DNA of 15,197 nucleotides from an uncultured Prevotella sp. (GTDB lineage Bacteria > Bacteroidota > Bacteroidia > Bacteroidales > Bacteroidaceae), in the NCBI GenBank assembly GCA_900314365.1, contig OMVH01000223.1, positions 1-15,197 of the forward strand, in the 5' to 3' direction. The notes under the pieces were generated by a model that was not told the origin of the DNA, did not search any database, and saw nothing but the letters and a program-made list of their open reading frames with translations. Below, piece after piece: positions 1 to 6,428 of this stretch. Positions within the stretch are counted from its first letter, which is position 1; every line of letters starts with the position of its first letter. Both the position numbers and the translations under genes were made by a program.

Positions 1-135
1 AATAGGGCTTTTTCGGGCCTTTTTAAGCGGTTTTAAGGGCTCCTGATAGGCCTGTAAAAACATAATGGCCTAATATACAAACAATTACAAACCCTCTCTA
101 TTTTTGCGTATTTGGGAGCGAAGTAAGTCTTGCTT

Positions 136-155
136 CAAAATATGCCCGTATTTTG
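136..155. repeat. Short inverted repeat with 7-base arms
   Basis: CAAAATA (136-142) and TATTTTG (149-155) are perfect inverted copies around the 6-base loop TGCCCG. Partial pairing continues outward (TGC on the left, GCA on the right) with a small bulge. There is no T-run directly after it, so it is not a clear intrinsic terminator. It could be an operator or part of a dispersed intergenic repeat; the sequence alone does not decide. Confidence 0.4.
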
Positions 156-311
156 GCACTTTCGCGTTCTTTTTTCTTTACAAACATTTTCGCGACCTTT
201 GATTTTTGATACGCTTTTTTGAGCCGAAGTCAGGAGAGTGTGCAATTTTCAGATATGAGGCAAAGTCCCGATATGCCCACTGCAGTGTGCGGCTAAGCAG
301 GGTTAGGGGCC

Positions 312-361
312 GTCCGCGTCCAGTGAGCTATCAGAAAAAAATAGCACTTTCCTGTGCGGAC
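312..361. other. Nested imperfect hairpin (possible structured RNA or old terminator)
   Basis: The outer arms are GTCCGC (312-317) and GCGGAC (356-361). Inside them GCTAT (327-331) pairs with ATAGC (341-345) around an A-rich loop, and AGT (322-324) can pair with ACT (346-348). Three co-linear pairing blocks in 50 bases are more than expected casually, but bulges separate them and no T-run follows at once. It lies about 47 bases upstream of the -33 element of the peptidase promoter, so it is outside the predicted transcript of that gene. Function unknown. Confidence 0.3.
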
Positions 362-407
362 AAAACCTTATATTTTCTTTAGCAAAAGCAACTATTCTAA
401 CGTTTTC

Positions 408-438
408 TTGTAACATTGCCACAAAAGGCGTATCTTTG
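408..438 (+). promoter_or_regulatory. Bacteroidetes-type promoter of the M6 peptidase gene
   Basis: TATCTTTG at 431-438 matches the -7 consensus TAnnTTTG. TTG at 408-410 sits 20 bases upstream as a -33 element, within the usual spacing. Transcription would begin near 444 and give a leader of roughly 27 bases before the ATG at 471. The leader is AT-rich and has no Shine-Dalgarno sequence, as is usual in this phylum. Confidence 0.65.
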
Positions 439-470
439 CAAAGTCTACATAATTAAAACGACAAAAGATA

Positions 471-2651
471 ATGAAACGACTTTTCTTTACCCTCTGTCTG
501 TCAGTGTTAGCCCTGTCAGCCCTGTCTGTTCCTGCGAAGAAAGGAGTATGGAAGGAGCTCACACTGACCGACGGCACCACCGTGCGCGCCCAGCTTGTCG
601 GCGATGAGTTCTCACATTTTTGGCTCTCTGCCGACGGCAAGAAATACATAGCCTCGGGCGACACCTACGTCATAGCCGATGAAAATGCCCTTCGCCTCAA
701 CGCCATGCGCCGCAAAGCCCGCAAGGCTTCGGCAAAGAAACGTATGCGAAAAGCTATGGCAAGCTCTTTCACAGGAAAGAAGAAAGGCCTCATCATCCTC
801 GTACAGTTCTCCAACGTGTCCTTCCAGCCCGGCCACGACAAAGCCAAGTACGAGGCCATAGCCAACGAGTCGGGATACACCACCGATGAAGGTTTCCGCG
901 GCAGCGTAAAAGACTATTTCATAGCACAGAGCGACAGTCTGTTCGAGCTCGACTTCGATGTCATCGGCCCTGTAACCCTTCAGAACACTCAGTCCTACTA
1001 CGGCCGCAACGACTACAATGGCAACGATATGCGCCCCGGAGAAATGGTAGCCGAGGCTTGCAAGGCCATTGCCGACAGCGTGGACTTCAAAGACTACGAC
1101 TGGGATAAGGACGGCTACGTCGACCAGGTGTTCGTGCTCTATGCGGGTAAAGGCGAGGCCGACTCTCAAATCCCATCCACCGTCTGGCCTCACGAATGGA
1201 GTCTCGAAAACTCCGACTACGGCACCACGCTGACTCTCGACAGCGTGCGCATTGACACCTATGCCTGTGCCAATGAACTGCAGAGCACAGGTCTCATTAG
1301 CGGAATAGGCACTGTCTGTCATGAGTTCTCCCATTGTCTCGGCTTCCCCGATGCCTACGACACCAACTACGAGGGCTACTTCGGAATGGGCAACTGGGAT
1401 GTCATGTGCGGCGGCAGCTACAATAACGACGGCTTCTGTCCCCCAGCCTACACGAGCTACGAGCGTATGGTGGCCGGATGGCTGAAGCCCACAGAGCTGA
1501 CCAGCGACACCATCATCAACGACCTGCGGCCGCTCTCCGGGCCTAAGGCCAACGCCTACATCATCTACAATCAAGCAAACAAGAATGAATTCTACCTCCT
1601 TGAGAACAGACAACAGAAAGGCTGGGACGCAGCGCTTGCAGCCTCTGGTATGCTCATCCTCCATGTCGACTACGACTCACTGTGCTGGGAGAACAACGCC
1701 GTCAACTCCTTAGGAACCTACTCCGCTGCCGACGGCTACTCGGCTAATTTCACAAACGACCATGAGCGCTACACCATCTTCCACGCCGACAACGACGACG
1801 ACAAGAGCTATTGGAATGCAACCTACGGCTTCTATACAAAAACGACGGAGGAAGGCGACCCCTATCCCTACGACGGCAACGACAGCCTCACCTCCATGTC
1901 CACGCCGGTGGCTAAAGTCTACAACCGCAACACCGACAACACGAACCTCATGGGACGCGGCGTTCAGGCTATCGCTCAACTCGACAACGGAAACATGAGC
2001 TTCAGATTTGACTCACGCTCTGTCGTCGTCGCCGACACCACACAGAATAAAAACTACTACTTCTACGAGTCGTTCGACAAATGCTCCGGTAAAGGCGGAA
2101 ACGACAACGTGTGGAAGGGCATCAACTCAGCCTCACAGTTCCTCACCGACAACACCGGATGGCAGGTGGAGAATCCTGCCTTCGCTTATGGAGCTGACTC
2201 TTGTGCCCGCTTCGGCTCGTCCAAGAACACGGCTGGCACCATCACCACACCAACGTTCACCATCGATGGCACAGCCAAGTTTTCATTCAAGGCAGGAGCC
2301 TGGGACGACAGCAAGACTGACACCGACCTTGCCATCTCTGTGAGCAACGGCTTCACCCTCGACAAGGGCAGCGAGACGACGGAGAGTCTGGAAAAGGGCA
2401 AGTGGGTCACCTACTCCTACACGCTCACCGGAACGGGCAGCGTCAGCGTGTCGTTCCTCAGCACCCACCGTTTCTTCCTCGATGAGGTAAAGGCCGAGAA
2501 GCTCGCATCCACGGGCATCAGGACCATAGCTACGGTAAAGAAGACCAACGGCCATATTTTCAACCTGCAAGGACAATATGTGGGTAATGATGTCAACGGT
2601 CTGCAACCGGGCATCTACATCCGCGACGGTAAGAAGATGATTGTGAGATAA
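471..2651 (+). CDS. Secreted M6-family zinc metallopeptidase with C-terminal sorting-like domain
   Basis: Predicted extracellular zinc endopeptidase of the M6 (immune inhibitor A-like) family, 726 residues. An N-terminal signal peptide covers about residues 1-22. A pro-region of about 60 residues follows and ends in a very basic stretch (about 80-105, rich in KR/RK pairs) that may be a processing site. The catalytic domain begins near residue 105. The zinc motif HEFSHCLGFPD is at 284-294, giving H284, E285 and H288 as ligands and catalytic base. Residues about 530-680 look like a beta-sandwich of the kind found in secreted Bacteroidetes proteins, with W and aromatic-rich strands. The last about 42 residues contain the pattern NLQGQ...LQPGIYI..GKK, resembling type A sorting domains of the type IX secretion system. 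The gene stands alone between its own promoter and a strong terminator. Substrate unknown. The peptidase call is secure; secretion by type IX is inferred from the tail only. Confidence 0.9.
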   Translation: MKRLFFTLCLSVLALSALSVPAKKGVWKELTLTDGTTVRAQLVGDEFSHFWLSADGKKYIASGDTYVIADENALRLNAMRRKARKASAKKRMRKAMASSFTGKKKGLIILVQFSNVSFQPGHDKAKYEAIANESGYTTDEGFRGSVKDYFIAQSDSLFELDFDVIGPVTLQNTQSYYGRNDYNGNDMRPGEMVAEACKAIADSVDFKDYDWDKDGYVDQVFVLYAGKGEADSQIPSTVWPHEWSLENSDYGTTLTLDSVRIDTYACANELQSTGLISGIGTVCHEFSHCLGFPDAYDTNYEGYFGMGNWDVMCGGSYNNDGFCPPAYTSYERMVAGWLKPTELTSDTIINDLRPLSGPKANAYIIYNQANKNEFYLLENRQQKGWDAALAASGMLILHVDYDSLCWENNAVNSLGTYSAADGYSANFTNDHERYTIFHADNDDDKSYWNATYGFYTKTTEEGDPYPYDGNDSLTSMSTPVAKVYNRNTDNTNLMGRGVQAIAQLDNGNMSFRFDSRSVVVADTTQNKNYYFYESFDKCSGKGGNDNVWKGINSASQFLTDNTGWQVENPAFAYGADSCARFGSSKNTAGTITTPTFTIDGTAKFSFKAGAWDDSKTDTDLAISVSNGFTLDKGSETTESLEKGKWVTYSYTLTGTGSVSVSFLSTHRFFLDEVKAEKLASTGIRTIATVKKTNGHIFNLQGQYVGNDVNGLQPGIYIRDGKKMIVR

Positions 2652-2676
2652 GTCCGATCATAAATCGAATCATCGT

Positions 2677-2722
2677 AAAAGCCCCGGCTCTGGCAGGAAA
2701 TGCCATCGAACCGGGGCTTTTT
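2677..2722. terminator. Strong hairpin terminator, probably shared by two convergent genes
   Basis: AAAAGCCCCGG (2677-2687) pairs perfectly with CCGGGGCTTTT (2711-2721), followed by one further T. The loop contains its own small hairpin, TGGCA/TGCCA. On the + strand this ends the peptidase transcript 26 bases after its stop codon. Read on the - strand it is also a GC-rich stem followed by TTTT, located about 90 bases past the stop of the transpeptidase gene, so it probably serves both directions. Confidence 0.85.
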
Positions 2723-2809
2723 CTATGAGTAGTCTGTTACAGTCTGGCCGTCATCAAGGATTGACAAACCGGATGCACGCAGTACAAGCAAACAGCGAGT
2801 CTTCGTTTT

Positions 2810-4123
2810 TCAGCTGTTCTTCTTTTTTCCAAATACCTTTTTCACGGGTTGCTTCACATAGGTTCGCGTGGAGCGAGCCTTCGACTGTTGCGTCTTTCCT
2901 GCCGTCATATTGCTGATGGAAGCGTCGTCGTCGAGCAGTATCGCCTCCTCTTTCACCTCCTTGGGCTCGTCCGATTCAGGCGGCGTAATCATATAGTCCT
3001 GCCATTTCCGGACCTTAGCTTCCGACCGTGGCGAAAGCTTCCCCGTGAGTGCTCGCTCTATCATCAGCCCCGCCATAGGTGCGGCCATATCGGCACCAAA
3101 TCCGCCATGCTCAATGTAGACGCACACGGCAATGCGCGGCTTGTCCATAGGGGCAAATCCGATGAAGACCGAATGATCGTTGTCGTAGTTCTCGGCTGTT
3201 CCCGTCTTTCCACACACATGGAAATCCACGGGCTTGCTCATACTGCTGGCCGTTCCCGTAAGGGTACAGAGACGCATGCCACTGAGCACGGGGGTGTAGG
3301 CATCAGAATCAGCCTTGCACACATGACGCTCAGTGAACCTTGCGTCAAGGGCTTCGCCAGCCTTTGGCTTGTGGATATGGGGCGTAAGAAACCATCCTCT
3401 GTTAGCCATCATCGCCGCAAGGTTGCAGAGTTGCAGGGGAGTGACCGTAACCTCACCTTGGCCCATACCCAACCACATGATGGTCTGGGAGTTCCAACGA
3501 CCGTTGTATTCTCTGTCGAGCGAAACGCCACTCGGCACGTTGCCACCCACTTCACCCGCCATATCGATGCCTAAAGGAGAGCCAAGTCCCATACTGGTGA
3601 TATAGCTGTGCCAAATATTCATGGCCTCGTGACGGCTCTTGAAGATGACAGCGTTGTCGACATAGTCCATGAAAGCTTTGCAGAAATAGGAATTGCAACT
3701 GTTGCTCAGCGCGCTTACCAAAGCCAAGGGTGAGCGGTGTCTGTGGCATCCAATGTGGAACTTTCCGCGCCAGAATCCTTCGTTACATGTATACCGTGTC
3801 TCCGTGGAGAGCGAGTGTGTTGACAAAAACGTCAGCATGTTGGCCACCTTAAATGTCGATCCCGGGGCATAAGCTTTACCAATGGCGCGGTTGAGCGTAT
3901 CGGCCTCATACGACGAGAACGCCATGCATTTCACTTCACCTGTAGCGGGCTCTATCATGACGATGCTTCCCTGCTTGCCCTCCAAGAGACGGTCGGCAAG
4001 CTCCTGCAAGCCAGCGTCGAGAGTCAAATCATCAGTAGCCTGGAGCTCCTGGGCATGAATAGAAAGGGAGAGAAATGACGCTAAGAACGGCAGGAAAATA
4101 CACTTAAATTTCATAACATTCAT
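2810..4123 (-). CDS. Short penicillin-binding transpeptidase with a signal peptide
   Basis: Periplasmic D,D-transpeptidase-type protein of the class B penicillin-binding (PBP2/FtsI-like) superfamily, 437 residues, expected to act on peptidoglycan stem peptides. All three active-site motifs are visible: SxxK as STFK (S89, K92), SxN as SCN (142-144), and KTG as KTGT (306-309). The N-terminus is a lipophilic segment ending HAQ near residue 25, which looks like a cleavable signal peptide rather than a permanent anchor. The catalytic domain starts almost at once, so the N-terminal dimerisation or pedestal region of ordinary class B PBPs (usually about 600 residues or more in total) is missing. A charged tail of about 75 residues, acidic then strongly basic, follows the domain. 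The start could be M1 (4123) or M4 (4114). M4 gives a classic MKFK signal peptide and a longer mRNA leader. Monocistronic; it is not in a cell-division cluster, so it is probably an accessory enzyme. Confidence 0.85.
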   Translation of the reverse strand: MNVMKFKCIFLPFLASFLSLSIHAQELQATDDLTLDAGLQELADRLLEGKQGSIVMIEPATGEVKCMAFSSYEADTLNRAIGKAYAPGSTFKVANMLTFLSTHSLSTETRYTCNEGFWRGKFHIGCHRHRSPLALVSALSNSCNSYFCKAFMDYVDNAVIFKSRHEAMNIWHSYITSMGLGSPLGIDMAGEVGGNVPSGVSLDREYNGRWNSQTIMWLGMGQGEVTVTPLQLCNLAAMMANRGWFLTPHIHKPKAGEALDARFTERHVCKADSDAYTPVLSGMRLCTLTGTASSMSKPVDFHVCGKTGTAENYDNDHSVFIGFAPMDKPRIAVCVYIEHGGFGADMAAPMAGLMIERALTGKLSPRSEAKVRKWQDYMITPPESDEPKEVKEEAILLDDDASISNMTAGKTQQSKARSTRTYVKQPVKKVFGKKKNS

Positions 4124-4132
4124 ATTTCAGTG

Positions 4133-4140
4133 CAAAGTTA
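4133..4140 (-). promoter_or_regulatory. -7 promoter element of the transpeptidase gene
   Basis: On the - strand TAACTTTG matches TAnnTTTG exactly. A clear TTTG -33 element at the usual 19-20 base distance is not visible. Transcription would start near 4127, leaving only a few bases before the ATG at 4123 but about a dozen before the in-frame ATG at 4114. This is a reason to consider the latter as the true start. Confidence 0.5.
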
Positions 4141-4381
4141 CTAATAAAATCGCCAACACTGTATATTTGTCAGCAAAAAGAAGCAGTCATAGCACCAAAG
4201 AGGCTGTTCCACCCTACCCTTTCAGCTTTCGTTATGTTTTACCAAGCCCCATGAGGCAGCTTGCGTGTGAGCCCCCAAGCATTAAAATGTGAGGAAGCAC
4301 TGACACGGTACTAAGAAGTGCAAATAATATAATAGGTAAAGTCCTGCTTTTATGCGAACCTGCTCATTAGTTGGCAAAAAG

Positions 4382-4413
4382 TTTTGTACTTCTGCCTTTT
4401 TGTGTTACTTTTG
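4382..4413 (+). promoter_or_regulatory. Bacteroidetes-type promoter for the OPT transporter gene run
   Basis: TTTTG (4382-4386) and TACTTTTG (4406-4413, fitting TAnnTTTG) are separated by 19 bases, a near-ideal match to the Bacteroidetes -33/-7 arrangement. The predicted start is near 4419, giving a leader of about 18 bases before the ATG at 4437. It is the only clear promoter seen upstream of the three + strand genes that follow, so it may drive all of them. Confidence 0.7.
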
Positions 4414-4436
4414 CAGTATAATCAAAACAATACGTC

Positions 4437-6428
4437 ATGGAAAAGAAAGAAAAGGATACTATCGGGCTACCCGATAACGCGTTTCGTGAACTGAAACCAG
4501 GTGAGGAGTACCAGCCAGTGCTTCAACCCGACCGCAATTACCCAGAGGTGAATGCGTGGTCGGTGACGTGGGGCCTCCTCATGGCCATACTCTTCTCGGC
4601 GGCTGCCGCTTACTTAGGACTTAAGGTGGGCCAGGTTTTCGAAGCTGCAATCCCAATAGCCATTATTGCCGTAGGCGTCTCAGCGGCAGCCCGACGCAAC
4701 AATGCGCTCGGCGAGAACGTCATTATTCAGAGCATTGGAGCCTGCTCGGGAGCTGTCGTGGCCGGAGCCATCTTCACGCTGCCCGCCATCTACATTCTGC
4801 AGGCTAAGTACCCCGAGATGACGTCATCGTTCTTCAAGATGTTCTTCGCCTCGGCCTTGGGCGGCATCCTCGGTATTCTGTTCCTCATCCCCTTCCGCAA
4901 ATATTTTGTCAGCGACATGCATGGCAAATATCCTTTCCCCGAAGCCACGGCCACGACACAGGTCCTCATTTCCGGTGCCAAGGGAGGCGGACAGGCAAAG
5001 CCTCTGCTCTTAGCCGGGCTTGTGGGCGGACTCTACGATTTCGTGGTCTCCACGTTCGGTCTTTGGAATGAGAATTTCACAAGCCGGGTCATCGGCTTAG
5101 GCGAGACTCTGGCCGATAAAGCCAAGCTGGTATTCAAGATCAACACAGGCGCTGCCGTGTTTGGCCTGGGCTATATCATCGGGCTGAAGTATGCCTTCTA
5201 CATCACACTGGGCTCTTTGGCCGTGTGGTGGCTCATCGTGCCGGGTATGTCAATCTGCTTCCACGATCAGGTGCTCAACATGTGGGATCCCTCCATCACC
5301 GATACCGTAGGTGCCATGAGCCCAGAGCAAATCTTCAAAAGCTATGCGCGCAGCATCGGCATCGGTGGCATTGCCATGGCCGGTGTCATCGGAATTGTCA
5401 AGAGCTGGGGCATCATCAAGGGCGCTGCCAGTCTTGCCGGACGCGAATTGAAGGGCAAAGGTGCCGGGATGGCAGAGGTGAAGCGCACACAGCGCGACAT
5501 ATCGTTCAAGGTGATAGCCATCGGGAGCATCCTTGTGCTGCTGCTCACGTTCTTCTTCTTCTGGATTGGTGTCATGGAAGGCAATCTGCTGCAGGCCGTA
5601 GTGGGTATCCTCCTCGTTGCCGTTATAGCCTTCCTCTTCACCACCGTGGCAGCCAATGCCATAGCCATAGTGGGCAGCAACCCTGTTTCGGGCATGACGC
5701 TCATGACGCTCATTCTGGCCAGTGTCGTCATGGTGGGAGTGGGCTTGAAAGGCCCTGGCGGAATGCTCGCCGCACTTATCATGGGCGGTGTGGTCTGCAC
5801 GGCTCTCTCCATGGCAGGGTGCTTCATCACTGACCTGAAAATAGGTTACTGGATTGGAACAACTCCTAAGAAGCAGGAGACCTGGAAGTTCTTGGGTACG
5901 CTCGTCAGCGCAGCTACTGTCGTCGGTGTTATGATTGTGCTCAATAAGACTTATGGTTTCGCAAGCGGCAAACTCGCGGCTCCACAGGCCAATGCTATGG
6001 CTGCCGTCATCGACCCGCTCATGAATGGTACAGGTGCTCCCTGGGCACTCTACGCCATCGGAGCCGTCATAGCCATCGTGCTCGACCGTTGTCACATCTC
6101 TGCACTGGCTTTTGCCTTAGGCATGTTCATACCTCTTGAGCTCAACGTTCCCTTGCTGGTGGGTGGTGCGGTCAACTGGTACGTGACCACACGTTCAAAA
6201 GACGCTGAGGTAAACAAGGAGCGTGGCGAAAAGGGCACACTCATCGCAAGCGGATTCATTGCCGGCGGTGCCCTAATGGGCGTCGTGAGTGCACTGCTGA
6301 AATTCTGTGGAGTGGAGTTCGAATACGAAAGCTGGTGGAGCAACCACCTCTCTGAATTGCTGTCGCTGGCCGCCTACCTGATGCTCATCAGTTGGTTCAT
6401 TGTGGCTACAAGAATAAAGAGGAAGTGA
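4437..6428 (+). CDS. OPT-family oligopeptide transporter
   Basis: Polytopic inner-membrane transporter of the OPT family, 663 residues, about the usual length for the prokaryotic branch. Known members in other organisms move oligopeptides or metal-chelate complexes, probably driven by protons; the substrate of this bacterial branch cannot be told from sequence. After a hydrophilic N-terminus of about 40 residues comes the characteristic first membrane block (NAWSVTWGLLMAILFSAAAAY region, about 39-60) with the YLGLKVGQVFEAAIP signature beside it. Some 14-16 hydrophobic segments follow, many rich in Gly and Ala. The final segment ends in a short basic tail. The stop codon overlaps the start of the helicase gene by four bases (GTGA), indicating co-transcription and coupled translation. 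The ATG start lies just downstream of a good promoter. Confidence 0.92.
   Translation: MEKKEKDTIGLPDNAFRELKPGEEYQPVLQPDRNYPEVNAWSVTWGLLMAILFSAAAAYLGLKVGQVFEAAIPIAIIAVGVSAAARRNNALGENVIIQSIGACSGAVVAGAIFTLPAIYILQAKYPEMTSSFFKMFFASALGGILGILFLIPFRKYFVSDMHGKYPFPEATATTQVLISGAKGGGQAKPLLLAGLVGGLYDFVVSTFGLWNENFTSRVIGLGETLADKAKLVFKINTGAAVFGLGYIIGLKYAFYITLGSLAVWWLIVPGMSICFHDQVLNMWDPSITDTVGAMSPEQIFKSYARSIGIGGIAMAGVIGIVKSWGIIKGAASLAGRELKGKGAGMAEVKRTQRDISFKVIAIGSILVLLLTFFFFWIGVMEGNLLQAVVGILLVAVIAFLFTTVAANAIAIVGSNPVSGMTLMTLILASVVMVGVGLKGPGGMLAALIMGGVVCTALSMAGCFITDLKIGYWIGTTPKKQETWKFLGTLVSAATVVGVMIVLNKTYGFASGKLAAPQANAMAAVIDPLMNGTGAPWALYAIGAVIAIVLDRCHISALAFALGMFIPLELNVPLLVGGAVNWYVTTRSKDAEVNKERGEKGTLIASGFIAGGALMGVVSALLKFCGVEFEYESWWSNHLSELLSLAAYLMLISWFIVATRIKRK

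Larger units (their letters stand above)
1..470. other. Non-coding region upstream of the M6 peptidase gene
   Basis: No convincing gene is present in these 470 bases. Short open frames here have no family resemblance and are AT-rich. The stretch contains a degenerate run of GGGC/GGCC blocks separated by T-rich spacers near the left edge (about 1-55). It also holds a short inverted repeat (136-155), a nested imperfect hairpin (312-361) and, at its right end, the promoter of the peptidase gene. The palindrome CACTGCAGTG occurs around 280-289. The region might include the 3' untranslated end of a gene lying left of the window, but no gene end can be seen. Confidence 0.7.
4124..4436. other. Divergent intergenic region
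   Basis: These 313 bases separate two divergently transcribed genes. Each end holds a promoter: the - strand element near 4133-4140 and the + strand promoter at 4382-4413. The roughly 240 bases between show no credible gene, no strong hairpin and no recognisable riboswitch. The only pairing noticed is a weak GCTTG/CAAGC stem at 4259-4280. Confidence 0.6.

Noticed and set aside
612..1664. A 350-codon open frame on the - strand
   Set aside because: Antisense to the M6 peptidase catalytic domain; composition is typical of a shadow frame and there is no promoter or family match.
2849..3574. A 241-codon open frame on the + strand
   Set aside because: Opposite the transpeptidase gene, which has all three active-site motifs; this frame resembles nothing.
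5250..6095. A 281-codon open frame on the - strand
   Set aside because: Antisense to the transmembrane OPT gene; extremely rich in His, Asp and Gly as expected from reversed membrane codons, and no domain is recognisable.
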